Of a stretch of 10,928 nucleotides of DNA, positions 1 through 6,375 are shown one piece after another. Both the position numbers and the translations under genes were made by a program. Under the pieces are notes generated by a model, which worked only from the letters and a program-made list of their open reading frames with translations, had not been told where the DNA came from and did no database searches. Each line of letters starts with the position of its first letter. The stretch's first letter is position 1. Origin of the DNA: JAHFKM01 sp035655455 (lineage in GTDB: Archaea; Nanobdellota; Nanobdellia; SCGC-AAA011-G17; GW2011-AR18); NCBI GenBank assembly GCA_035655455.1, contig DASRUL010000004.1, positions 1 to 10,928 of the forward strand, given 5' to 3'.

Positions 1-37
1 CTGTTCTCTTGATAAGTGTTGTTCTGATTCTTCCCAT
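1..37 (-). CDS. rps17e: Ribosomal protein eS17 (S17e), N-terminal fragment
   Basis: Twelve codons run from an ATG at 37 off the left edge and read MGRIRTTLIKRT. This matches the N-terminus typical of archaeal/eukaryotic eS17 (M-G-R-I-x-T-x-x-[IV]-K-R-T). eS17 is a small-subunit ribosomal protein absent from bacteria, so it is a domain marker for the window. A TATA box at 61-70 (minus-strand reading CTTTAAATAG) is centred about 29 bp upstream of the ATG, so the mRNA would be leaderless or nearly so. Only the start is present. The call rests on a short but distinctive motif together with the correctly placed promoter. No other strong reading of this edge was found. Confidence 0.8.
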   Translation of the reverse strand, partial: MGRIRTTLIKRT

Positions 38-60
38 AACAGCCAAGGTTAAAGTAAGAG

Positions 61-70
61 CTATTTAAAG
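61..70 (-). promoter_or_regulatory. TATA box for rps17e
   Basis: The sequence ctatttaaag is a near-palindromic archaeal TATA element, centred at about 66.5, roughly 29 bp upstream of the eS17 ATG at 37. On the plus strand there is only a 12-codon frame (ATG at 79, stop at 115) at the wrong distance, so I assign it to the minus strand. Nothing else coding was seen in 38-144. Confidence 0.65.
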
Positions 71-144
71 ATTGTGCCATGAGAATGACTCTGATAATGG
101 AAGTAATTTTACATTAAGTTTTTGCGTTGTTTTTCTGTAAGTGG

Positions 145-1254
145 TTAGTTCTTTCTTAAAACGTAGATTTCTCTTAAGAGCTTGTTTTCCTTGCTGGCGT
201 AGGGAAAGCTGCATTCTATGTCAAAGGTGGTGTCTTCTGCCAAGTCTCGGAAGTTGATGAAGACGGTTTTTCCTTCTTTTGTCTTGAATTTTGGAATGAT
301 GATGATGACTTTTTTCCCTCGTTTGACGACCTGGCTGAGTTGTTGCAAAACTTTTAAGTAGAGGCCCGTGAGTTCTTTAACGGTGTTCTTTGCTTCTTCA
401 ATGCTTGGCAGTTTTCTTAAGTAAGGCCCGAGGTAGGGCTCTGTCGCGACTGAGTCGATGCTTGAGATTTTTATTTTTTCTGTGAGGTGTCTTGCGTCAG
501 AGTAATATAACTTATAAGAATGCCTTGGTCGGTAGGTTCTTGTCGCCCAGTCAAGGTTGAGTCTCGCGTTGTGGAAGCTTTCCTGATCGCTTTCTATACC
601 TATTGGTCTGCATCCGAGGAGTAATGCCTCTTGGAGGATGGTTCCGTTGCCGCAGAAGGGATCGAGAAAGACTGAGTCTTCCTTGGCTTCGCTGAGGTTG
701 AGGAGGATTTTCGCTAATCTAAGGGAAATTGTCTTCTTATGATCGACTGCTGGTCGTTGGAGGTCTCGTTGTTTGAGATCTTGCGGTTGAGTGATGAAGA
801 GTGTTTGGCTGATGTGACTTCTGAAAAGAACAAAGTCAAGGTGGTCTTGTCGTTGTGAGAGGCTTGTTGGGGTTGGTTCTTTTTTAAGGAGTGCTTTGAG
901 ATGCTCGTTTTTGAATCTGTTTTTGAGGTAGTCTTTGAGGAAGCTGTCGAGGTCTGTTTCGAAGCCGGTGAGAGAGTAAGTGATTTTGTTTTTTGTTCCT
1001 GTGTAAAGCGGCTCTTGGTCGAGGCTATACTCGATCCTGTCTGTTCTTCGTTCTGAGCTGAGGACGCGTCCGATTGTGACAGTGCCGCCGAGTTCTTTGA
1101 TAATAGTCGTGGGAAGGATCGTTGTGCTGAGGACTATCGCGTGCCCTCCTGTTTCAACGATTTTTATTTGGATATTTCTCGCGGTGAAGTAGCTTTCTAT
1201 TTCTGCTATAGACAACGCTGGGTCTCTGCCGAGAGCGAAGAGGTAGGTTTCCAT
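145..1254 (-). CDS. TRM11/Trm-G10-like RNA guanine-N2 methyltransferase family protein
   Basis: Predicted SAM-dependent nucleic-acid methyltransferase of 369 residues, most like the archaeal/eukaryotic Trm-G10/TRMT11 group that methylates N2 of guanosine 10 in tRNA. The N-terminal 60 residues (METYLFALGRDPALSIAEIE) resemble the start of TRM11-type proteins. Residues 70-155 lie where a THUMP-type RNA-binding module is expected. The Rossmann fold begins near 165 (RPAVDHKK), with SAM motif I at 197-210 (FLDPFCGNGTI), an acidic SAM-ribose position at about E221, and catalytic motif IV at 271-277 (TEPYLGP). In classical members motif IV is DPPYG, so the first acid is Glu here and the second Pro is replaced. 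I chose the ATG at 1254. An upstream TTG at 1332 would lie inside the preceding gene and add 26 residues unlike the family. The start is 34 bp after the stop of the upstream gene; a weak TATA-like cttaaac near 1279 could give an internal promoter. Family call fairly sure, exact target unproven. Confidence 0.8.
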   Translation of the reverse strand: METYLFALGRDPALSIAEIESYFTARNIQIKIVETGGHAIVLSTTILPTTIIKELGGTVTIGRVLSSERRTDRIEYSLDQEPLYTGTKNKITYSLTGFETDLDSFLKDYLKNRFKNEHLKALLKKEPTPTSLSQRQDHLDFVLFRSHISQTLFITQPQDLKQRDLQRPAVDHKKTISLRLAKILLNLSEAKEDSVFLDPFCGNGTILQEALLLGCRPIGIESDQESFHNARLNLDWATRTYRPRHSYKLYYSDARHLTEKIKISSIDSVATEPYLGPYLRKLPSIEEAKNTVKELTGLYLKVLQQLSQVVKRGKKVIIIIPKFKTKEGKTVFINFRDLAEDTTFDIECSFPYASKENKLLREIYVLRKN

Positions 1255-1288
1255 CGGTGTCAAAGGTAATAAAAGTTTAAGAATCTTG

Positions 1289-2269
1289 CTACAGCTCTTT
1301 GTAGTGGACTTGTCCTTGGAGTTTCTGCTCAAGCAAGGTTGTTGCTTTCTTTGTTGGTTTTCCTGTTACAAGTAAAATGCAAGGTAATTTCTTGAGTTGT
1401 GCCTCGCTGTGCGCGAGAGACAAATCTGCCTCGTTGATAGCCTTTTTGTCTTTTGCTTTGATGTAGTAAAGGAGGCCCCCGAGGGAGGAGGGTATTCTTG
1501 CTAAGAAGTCGAATTCTTTGTCTTTCTTGATCATTTCTTCTTTGATAATTTCGATGTTGTTTTTGTGGAGGTAGCTCTTGATGATGGCGTAGAATTTTCC
1601 TTCTGGAATTTTTGGTTGTGGCTCTATGAGTGTTTCCTGTTTTGTTTCTTTCTTCGCTTGTTTTCGTTCGAGGCGGGGTTTGATCTCCTTGAGAAGTTCT
1701 TCTCTGAGTGTTTGCATGGCTCTTTCTAGTTCCAGGGGCTGTGGTCTTGGTTGTTCTTGGACGGTGATCTGTTGTGTCGATTGGGGTTGTTCTTGTTGCG
1801 TGAGAGGTTGTGACCCTGGGTTTTCTTCTATGTGATGTTCGATGTGGGGTTTTGCTTCCTCGTCTGTGAGGAGATGGAACTTCCAGAAGAGTTCCGCTGC
1901 TGGTCCGAGAGTGACAGTGATGGGAACTGCGAAGTCTTTGAGTTGTCTGCAAGCGACGCGTTGCCAGGGTTCTAAGAGGGTGTCTCGTAAGACTTTATTG
2001 TCGCGTAAAAGTTCGTATGCCTCTTTTTCCCTTCCTTTGAGGCTTGAGCGCATTTTTTCGCTCATCTGGGATTCTTGACCTTTGAGGTAGTATACTTTTG
2101 ATCCTCCGATAGGTAAGTGGGTGATGAGAACCTGCTTGCGTTCGACGAGCTCTGCGAGGACTGCTGAGGCGAAGAGGATGTTGGTGTTGAGTGTTTTGGC
2201 TATCTGTACGGGAAGTGCTGGTCCGTTGAGCTTGAGGTGATTCAAGGTTTCTTCGCGCTGGTCTGGCAT
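1289..2269 (-). CDS. Winged-helix protein with C-terminal restriction-endonuclease-fold-like domain, function unknown
   Basis: A 326-residue protein I cannot name. Residues 1-65 look like a winged helix-turn-helix: helices at 5-14, 20-27 and 32-45, then a beta wing at 46-63. A helical middle (70-140) follows. Residues 145-220 are a low-complexity linker, first Gln/Pro-rich and then Lys/Glu-rich and probably coiled. Residues 225-326 form an alpha/beta domain with EFDFLARIP (252-260), YYIKAKDKK (268-276), a downstream helix with NEADLS (279-284) and a strand PCILLVTGK (296-304). That order resembles PD-(D/E)XK nuclease folds, with D254 as the first acid and a K-x-K in place of (D/E)-x-K, so catalysis is doubtful. 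A DNA-binding or DNA-repair-associated role is inference only. The ATG at 2269 is supported by the TATA box at 2291-2300. The TRM11-like gene lies 34 bp downstream and may be cotranscribed. Confidence 0.8.
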   Translation of the reverse strand: MPDQREETLNHLKLNGPALPVQIAKTLNTNILFASAVLAELVERKQVLITHLPIGGSKVYYLKGQESQMSEKMRSSLKGREKEAYELLRDNKVLRDTLLEPWQRVACRQLKDFAVPITVTLGPAAELFWKFHLLTDEEAKPHIEHHIEENPGSQPLTQQEQPQSTQQITVQEQPRPQPLELERAMQTLREELLKEIKPRLERKQAKKETKQETLIEPQPKIPEGKFYAIIKSYLHKNNIEIIKEEMIKKDKEFDFLARIPSSLGGLLYYIKAKDKKAINEADLSLAHSEAQLKKLPCILLVTGKPTKKATTLLEQKLQGQVHYKEL

Positions 2270-2290
2270 GGGTTTTTTGAGAGAGTTTGG

Positions 2291-2300
2291 ATTTTATAAG
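2291..2300 (-). promoter_or_regulatory. TATA box upstream of the winged-helix gene
   Basis: attttataag reads CTTATAAAAT on the minus strand, a strong archaeal TATA element centred about 26 bp before the ATG at 2269, predicting a leaderless transcript. Read on the plus strand it is TTTTATAAG, about 28 bp before an ATG at 2324, so it could also fire rightward into the unexplained 2302-2517 region. Confidence 0.65.
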
Positions 2301-2301
2301 A

Positions 2302-2517
2302 ATTATGAAGGTGGAGACGGGGAATGTCTTTCTTTCAAGAAGTCTTCGAATCTTACTGCGAGTTCCTTCAAAGAGTCTCGTTCTCTGGGGAAAGATATCA
2401 TAAATGGAGCGGGAAGGAGAGGTCTTCTTTGTTGCGAGGATGCTGGCCGCTCTTGCTTTGGGACGCGTGGCGTCCGGATAGAGGTCGGGGATTATTTAAG
2501 AATAGTTGGTTCAGGGA
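2302..2517. other. Longest gap between confident genes; conflicting short ORFs and GC-rich inverted repeats
   Basis: No family is recognisable here. Three readings compete. (1) Plus-strand ORF 2324-2545, 73 codons starting MSFFQEVFESYCEF. Its ATG is 28 bp from a TATA element, and it overlaps the 3' end of endA by 28 bp. (2) Minus-strand ORF 2303-2401, 32 residues starting MISFPRERDSLKELAVRF. It has a helix-like centre and a frame that stays open upstream without another ATG. (3) A non-coding RNA. The inverted repeat GGACGC-gtg-GCGTCC lies at 2461-2475, and a second possible stem joins GAGCGG (2407-2412) to CCGCTC (2447-2452). A TATA-like attatttaag at 2491-2500 faces both ways. On the minus strand it would start transcription near 2470, with no start codon there. 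None of the three is proven. Confidence 0.5.
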
Positions 2518-3111
2518 TTATGGCCTTAACCAACGACATTCGTAAAACGTGCATTCAGTCTCTGCGTCCACGATTGCAAGTAAGAGCCTTTTTCTTGTGG
2601 AATGCGCGACCCTATTCTTTGCTGAGAACTCAAACCAAGTCAGGGTGTCTGCCTCCGCGACAGGAAACACGATCCAGCGTGCGTGTTCTTCTCCTGGCTT
2701 GACGCCTCGTTCATACACACGAAAGTCTGCGCCGAATTTGAGGGCTGTTTTGACGATGTATCCTCTCTTTCTGAGGTCTTTGAAAACTGCGTACCTGATC
2801 ATGAAGTTTGGCTCTGCCTTGAGGGATTTTTTGAGGAAGGCTTCTTTGGTAAGAGGCCTCTTGTTCATGCCTTGAAGAATCATTTTTTCTCGTTCAAAAA
2901 GGTAGAGCGCCTCTAAAAGAGAGTAGTGAAATTCTTTGGAGTCTTGGGGTTCTCCGTACCTGGTTTTGTTGTACAGATCTCTGGTAATGTCGTTGTCTTC
3001 CGCGATGACGACTTCTCTGGTGAGTGTTCCGGCGATTTTTGGTCCTTTAAGGAGCTCCTCTTGGATTGGCGCCCCGAGGATTTCTTCTTCCGGCGGTTCT
3101 TTTTCAGTCAT
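2518..3111 (-). CDS. endA: tRNA-splicing endonuclease EndA
   Basis: Cleaves the two splice sites of the bulge-helix-bulge motif in intron-containing pre-tRNA (and other BHB RNAs) before ligation. The protein is 197 residues. The N-terminal half (20-100) matches the small alpha/beta domain. The C-terminal catalytic domain starts near 104 (IRYAVFKDLRKRGY), followed by GADFRVYERG (127-136), EEHARW (141-146) and VAHSTRKRLLLA (168-179). The triad is Y133, H143 and K174. These spacings (10 and 31) are the same as Y115/H125/K156 of the Methanocaldococcus enzyme, so the active site looks complete. Length and one catalytic copy fit the homotetrameric alpha4 type rather than the fused alpha2 or three-unit epsilon2 forms. 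The C-terminus (CRWLRP) is usual for the family. The start ATG at 3111 is about 29 bp from the shared TATA box, with rnz diverging from the other side. The two adjacent tRNA-processing nucleases are functionally coherent. Confidence 0.93.
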   Translation of the reverse strand: MTEKEPPEEEILGAPIQEELLKGPKIAGTLTREVVIAEDNDITRDLYNKTRYGEPQDSKEFHYSLLEALYLFEREKMILQGMNKRPLTKEAFLKKSLKAEPNFMIRYAVFKDLRKRGYIVKTALKFGADFRVYERGVKPGEEHARWIVFPVAEADTLTWFEFSAKNRVAHSTRKRLLLAIVDAETECTFYECRWLRP

Positions 3112-3134
3112 GGTTGTTCTGATTCTTTGAATAA

Positions 3135-3144
3135 CTATTTAAAA
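3135..3144. promoter_or_regulatory. Shared divergent TATA box between endA and rnz
   Basis: ctatttaaaa contains the palindrome TTTAAA at 3138-3143. Its centre is about 28 bp from the rnz ATG (3168) on the plus strand and about 29 bp from the endA ATG (3111) on the minus strand. No second TATA-like element exists in the 56 bp between the start codons, so one element probably serves both genes, each giving a leaderless or nearly leaderless mRNA. Confidence 0.7.
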
Positions 3145-3167
3145 CCTTGTTGGTTGAGAAGGTGAAT

Positions 3168-4058
3168 ATGAAAATGACGTTTTTGGGAACGCAGGCGATG
3201 CAGCCGACAAGGGAGCGAGGCTTGTCTTCGATCCATCTAACTGCGGATAGCGAAAGCTGGTTGATTGATTGTGGTGAGGGCACGCAAAGGCAAATGAAGA
3301 TCGCTGGAATAAAGCCTACAAAGCTCACAAAAATTTTTATTAGTCATTTCCATGCTGATCATGTGTTGGGGTTAGCTGGGTTGATGAGGAATTTGTCTGC
3401 GAATGAGTACAAAGGAGTGCTGCATATTTACGGCCCGAAGGGTCTTCCAGTTTTTTTTGACCACTTGTTGAGATCAAGCTTGTACATTCCGAAAGTGAAA
3501 GTGAGGCTTGTTGAGATCAAGCCAGGAAAGATTGTCGAGACTGAGAGGCTCATTGTTGAGGCGTTCAGGTTGTTTCATTCTGTGGAGAGTCTTGGTTTTG
3601 TGGTTCAAGAGAAAGCGAAAAGAAAGATAAATCCTGAGGTTATGAGGAGGATAGGCTTAGTGCAGCATCCGTTACTGGGAGAGCTGCAGCGTGGAAAGGA
3701 TATTGTGTGGAAGGGGAAGAAAGTTTCTGTGAAGAAGGCGACGTTCCTTGTTGCTGGAAGGAAGTATGTGTTTATTCAGGATACTGGCTTTGACAAAAAG
3801 CTGGTAAAATACGCGAAGGGCGCTGATCTTCTTGTGTGTGAGTCGACGTTTGAGAGTAAGGATGAGGAGAAAGCGAGGGAATGCAGGCATTTGACTGCTG
3901 GCCAGGCTGGAATGATTGCGAAAAAAGGAAAAGCGAAGAGGTTAATAGTGACGCATTTCAGTCAGAGGTATGCGGATCTCTCTCAGATGAGGAAGGATGC
4001 GAGGAAGGCCTTTCCTAAGGCTGAGTTGGCTGAGGATTTCATGACAGTTGAGGTGTAG
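3168..4058 (+). CDS. rnz: Ribonuclease Z (tRNA 3' processing endonuclease)
   Basis: Removes the 3' trailer of pre-tRNA to create the end for CCA addition. It is a 296-residue protein of the metallo-beta-lactamase superfamily, the usual size of the short RNase Z form. Zinc ligands are all present: H60, H62, D64 and H65 in SHFHADH, then H137 (LFHSVE), D205 (IQDTGF) and H263 (VTHFSQRY). These match the seven-ligand pattern H64/H66/D68/H69/H141/D212/H270 of the E. coli enzyme. H241 in HLTA occupies the catalytic-His position. The segment between about 146 and 188 is where the flexible tRNA-binding arm belongs. I chose the ATG at 3168 (MKMTFLGTQ, the family start) over a TTG at 3147; GGTGA at 3161-3165 lies just upstream, and the TATA box predicts a start of transcription at about 3166. 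The gene ends 2 bp from the convergent membrane-protein gene. Confidence 0.93.
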   Translation: MKMTFLGTQAMQPTRERGLSSIHLTADSESWLIDCGEGTQRQMKIAGIKPTKLTKIFISHFHADHVLGLAGLMRNLSANEYKGVLHIYGPKGLPVFFDHLLRSSLYIPKVKVRLVEIKPGKIVETERLIVEAFRLFHSVESLGFVVQEKAKRKINPEVMRRIGLVQHPLLGELQRGKDIVWKGKKVSVKKATFLVAGRKYVFIQDTGFDKKLVKYAKGADLLVCESTFESKDEEKARECRHLTAGQAGMIAKKGKAKRLIVTHFSQRYADLSQMRKDARKAFPKAELAEDFMTVEV

Positions 4059-4070
4059 GGTTACTTTTTT
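4059..4070 (+). terminator. T-rich terminator after rnz
   Basis: A six-T run (ttactttttt) begins 6 bp after the rnz stop codon. Archaeal intrinsic termination works on such oligo-T tracts. It overlaps the last codons of the convergent membrane-protein gene, where it encodes Lys-Lys, so the termination role is only possible. Confidence 0.35.
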
Positions 4071-4933
4071 AGTTCATAGCTTGCCATGATAAAGCTTGTC
4101 TCAAACACCGTGTGGATAAGGTTAACGATTCTTGTGAGAAAGAAGTAGAGTGTGCTGAAGAGTCCTGTGTAAGAGAGGAGTTTTGCGGAGAAGGCGAGAG
4201 TGATCCACGCTTGGGGAAGCAGAGAGAGGAGGATGCTGAGAAAGAAGGAGACGAAGGCGAGGATCACCATAACAATCAAGATGTGCTTCGAGTGGCGTTT
4301 GGAGTAGGAGACTGCTTGAGGAAGTGCTTTGATGCTATTTGTTTCTAAGTAAAGGAGGGGGTAAGTGTAGAAGGTGAAAAACCTGATCAAGAACCAGAGG
4401 ATGAGAAGCCCGGTTAAGGTGTAGGGAAGCATTGTTTTTGTTGGGATGGTGGTGCTTGCGAGGATGAGAAAGAAGAAAACAACAGGAAGAAGGTAGAGGA
4501 TGAAGAGGAGAAGTTTGGTGAGAAAGACGCTGATGAAGTAAGGTGTTGAAGCCTTGAACGCCTTGCTGAAAGAGAGTTGTTCTTTGCCAAGGAAGCCTTT
4601 GATGAGGAGGTATCTTGTGGTGAGAAAGGTGATGCCGAGGGATAAGTTGAAGGCGAGAGTGAGGAGTGCGCTGAGCGCGAGTTTGAGAAGTGTTGGTGTT
4701 GTTTGGATGATGCTTCTCAACGTTGTTGCGAGTGTTTGGGTTTGTTTTGTTTGGATGGTGTGTAAGAGTGGAGCGTAAAGCTCGTTGAAGGTAAGGAATG
4801 CCCAGAGCGAGAAGGCTGTTGAGAGAAGGAGGAGTGTGTCTGGAAGATAAATGATGAGGTGCTTAGTAAGAATGCCCCAGCTTTGGGAGAGGCTCTGGAT
4901 GTAGACGCTGTAATCTATTCCTCTTTTCTGCAT
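4061..4933 (-). CDS. Multi-pass membrane protein, function unknown
   Basis: A 290-residue integral membrane protein that I cannot assign to a characterised transporter or enzyme. Six hydrophobic segments are visible at about 27-49, 82-111, 130-160, 168-192, 216-240 and 243-272, with few charges outside loops. There is no signal peptide and no obvious catalytic or nucleotide-binding motif. The segment ALPQAVSYSKRHSKHI (203-218), just before a helix, is like the polar lead-in repeated in archaeal and bacterial membrane-domain families of the glycerophosphodiesterase-membrane-domain/DUF975 kind. Residues 118-138 (EQLSFSKAFKASTPYF) may be a second copy of that pattern. The Thr/Leu-rich composition partly reflects the C/A-rich minus strand. 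It diverges from lgt at a shared TATA box, which may link the two to the cell envelope, but that is inference. The ATG at 4933 is about 27 bp from the TATA centre. Confidence 0.75.
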   Translation of the reverse strand: MQKRGIDYSVYIQSLSQSWGILTKHLIIYLPDTLLLLSTAFSLWAFLTFNELYAPLLHTIQTKQTQTLATTLRSIIQTTPTLLKLALSALLTLAFNLSLGITFLTTRYLLIKGFLGKEQLSFSKAFKASTPYFISVFLTKLLLFILYLLPVVFFFLILASTTIPTKTMLPYTLTGLLILWFLIRFFTFYTYPLLYLETNSIKALPQAVSYSKRHSKHILIVMVILAFVSFFLSILLSLLPQAWITLAFSAKLLSYTGLFSTLYFFLTRIVNLIHTVFETSFIMASYELKK

Positions 4934-4954
4934 AAGGCCTTTTGAAAGATAAAG

Positions 4955-4964
4955 CTATTTAAAT
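4955..4964. promoter_or_regulatory. Shared divergent TATA box between the membrane-protein gene and lgt
   Basis: ctatttaaat holds TTTAAA at 4958-4963, centred about 24.5 bp from the lgt ATG (4985) and about 27.5 bp from the ATG at 4933 on the other strand. It is the only TATA-like element in the 51-bp gap. The arrangement is almost the same as at endA/rnz and predicts leaderless transcripts in both directions. Confidence 0.7.
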
Positions 4965-4984
4965 GTTGCTGTTAAGGCGGTGTG

Positions 4985-5722
4985 ATGGTTGATCCTGTTG
5001 CGTTTTCTCTTGGCCCGTTGCAGATTCGGTGGTATGGTATTTTATTAGCGATAGGATTTTACCTTGGGTATCTTCTCTTGAGGAGGATTGGTCGTGAGAG
5101 GAATATTGAAGAGGGGGTGATTGAGGATTTGTTCTTGTGGCTTGTTCCTGCTTCGATTGTTGGCGCCCGGTTATTTGAGGTTGTTGTGTACGAGCCTAGT
5201 TATTATTTCAGCAACCCTTTAAAGATTGTTGCGGTGTGGGAGGGAGGGTTGGCTTCGCATGGTGGGTTTCTTGGCGCGTTGACTGCTGTGTTCTTGGTCG
5301 CGAAAAAGCATAAGGTAGGTTTTTACAAGCTTGCTGACTTGGTGCCTGTTCCTTTTTTTGTTGGCGCTGCGCTTGGAAGAGTTGGAAATTTTATCAATGG
5401 AGAGCTTGTTGGAAAAGTTTCTTCTCTTCCGTGGGCTGTTTCGTTCTCTGGCTATGAGGGCTTGCGTCATCCTTCTCAGATCTATGAAGCCTTGAAGAAC
5501 GCGTTGTTGGCTGCGGTTTTTTGGAATATAAGAAAAATAAATCTTCCTGATGGTTGTTTGTTTTGGTTGGGTGTGGGCGCTTATTCTTTGTTGAGGTTCG
5601 TTGTTGAGTTTTGGAAGGACCTGCCAATTTATTATAGCCTGACTGTTGCGCAGTGGTTGAGTCTTCCTTTAGTGTTAATTTCAGCCTTTATGTTCTATAG
5701 ATTAAAGAAGAGAAGTGCTTAA
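4985..5722 (+). CDS. lgt: Prolipoprotein diacylglyceryl transferase Lgt
   Basis: In bacteria Lgt transfers a diacylglyceryl group from phosphatidylglycerol to the lipobox cysteine of prolipoproteins at the outer face of the membrane. This 245-residue protein has the complete signature: GPLQIRWYG (10-18), SHGGFLGA (91-98) with the essential His at 92, GRVGNFINGELVG (131-143) with the conserved Arg at 132, HPSQIYEA (162-169), and the late Arg/Glu pair in LLRFVVEFW (202-210). About seven membrane segments fit the family. Nothing suggests decay. The ATG at 4985 is preferred; a GTG directly before it at 4982 would add one residue, and the TATA box places transcription start close to 4985. Lgt is a bacterial enzyme and is uncommon in archaea, whose known lipoprotein maturation uses other proteins and ether lipids. 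Horizontal origin and a lipid substrate that may be host-derived or archaetidylglycerol are inference. No lspA is in the window. Confidence 0.92.
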   Translation: MVDPVAFSLGPLQIRWYGILLAIGFYLGYLLLRRIGRERNIEEGVIEDLFLWLVPASIVGARLFEVVVYEPSYYFSNPLKIVAVWEGGLASHGGFLGALTAVFLVAKKHKVGFYKLADLVPVPFFVGAALGRVGNFINGELVGKVSSLPWAVSFSGYEGLRHPSQIYEALKNALLAAVFWNIRKINLPDGCLFWLGVGAYSLLRFVVEFWKDLPIYYSLTVAQWLSLPLVLISAFMFYRLKKRSA

Positions 5723-5726
5723 AAAG
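5717..5726 (+). promoter_or_regulatory. Possible TATA element overlapping the lgt stop codon
   Basis: gcttaaaaag spans the lgt TAA and is centred about 25 bp before the ATG at 5747, the same spacing as the other promoters here. The following gene could therefore be transcribed separately from lgt. The match is weaker than the others because it lacks the TATA step, and purine-rich aaggaaa (5731-5737) could alternatively act as a ribosome-binding site in a read-through transcript. Confidence 0.35.
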
Positions 5727-5746
5727 AAGGAAGGAAAGATAAAGGA

Positions 5747-6355
5747 ATGAGCGAGGATGATAAGGTCTTTAAAGAAGGCGTTGTTTTAATAAAGGGACCA
5801 TTTGCGCCTAACCATTCTTTAGCTGTGGAAATTGCCAAGAGCGCCCAACGTCCAATTAAGGAGACAGTAGAACACCTTCATGCTAAATTAGCAGGAGGCC
5901 TCGGTGAAAGGATTGAAAGATTAAAATCAGTAAGTATGCATAAAGCATACATTGTAGATCCTAATAATAACTTCTTGAAAGGAGGAAAAATTTACCGCGC
6001 TAGCGAAGATTACAAAGCGATTGTGGAGATGATGAGGGATCTGGCACGGCGAGGAAGTGGGAATCTTCTTGCGAGTGAGGAGTATAATAGTGAAGGGAAG
6101 CATTTTGAAACAAGGTTTGCGTACGCACAAGCTGCTGAAGAAAAGGTATTTGCAGAGTTGTTGTTGAACAGGGATAAGATAGGCGCTCAGGATGTGATGA
6201 GTTCTGCGAACATTTTTGTGAGAGCGACATTAGGACCAACATTGGAGCGGATTGTGGGGAGATTAAAGAGGGTTGACTCGATTTTTCTTCCAGATGAAAG
6301 TCAGTTTTACTATTGTGATCTTTCAATGGTCGATGGAAAACTTCGTATTGATTAA
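5747..6355 (+). CDS. Hypothetical protein, 202 residues, soluble, unrecognised
   Basis: I recognise no family. The protein begins with a beta-like stretch (KEGVVLIKG, 9-17), then a helix-rich Ala/Glu region (25-60), the segment VSMHKAYIVDPNNNFLKGGKIYRA (62-85), a helical centre (88-105), an Ala/Glu helix near 124-140, and a final alpha/beta part ending YYCDLSMVDGKLRID. There are no membrane segments, no signal peptide and no cysteine cluster; it looks like a cytosolic, mostly helical protein. It begins 24 bp after lgt in the same direction and converges on the RelA/SpoT gene 56 bp beyond its stop. The first 250 bases lack the G-over-C excess of the rest of the plus strand and use more A-ending codons, while the second half resembles its neighbours. 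This could reflect recent acquisition, strong translation selection or a mosaic origin. The reading frame is open and protein-like throughout, so I am confident it is coding. Confidence 0.8.
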   Translation: MSEDDKVFKEGVVLIKGPFAPNHSLAVEIAKSAQRPIKETVEHLHAKLAGGLGERIERLKSVSMHKAYIVDPNNNFLKGGKIYRASEDYKAIVEMMRDLARRGSGNLLASEEYNSEGKHFETRFAYAQAAEEKVFAELLLNRDKIGAQDVMSSANIFVRATLGPTLERIVGRLKRVDSIFLPDESQFYYCDLSMVDGKLRID

Positions 6356-6375
6356 AATACCGAGGTTAAGTGAAA

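Noticed and set aside
1255..1332. N-terminal extension of the methyltransferase from a TTG at 1332
   Set aside because: The extension overlaps the upstream gene and precedes the family-typical start METYLFALGRDP at 1254.
2520..2702. Plus-strand frame starting MALTND, about 24 bp after the TATA-like element at 2491-2500, antisense to endA
   Set aside because: It lies wholly on the opposite strand of a strongly conserved endA coding region and its residues are not protein-like, so the open frame is a by-product.
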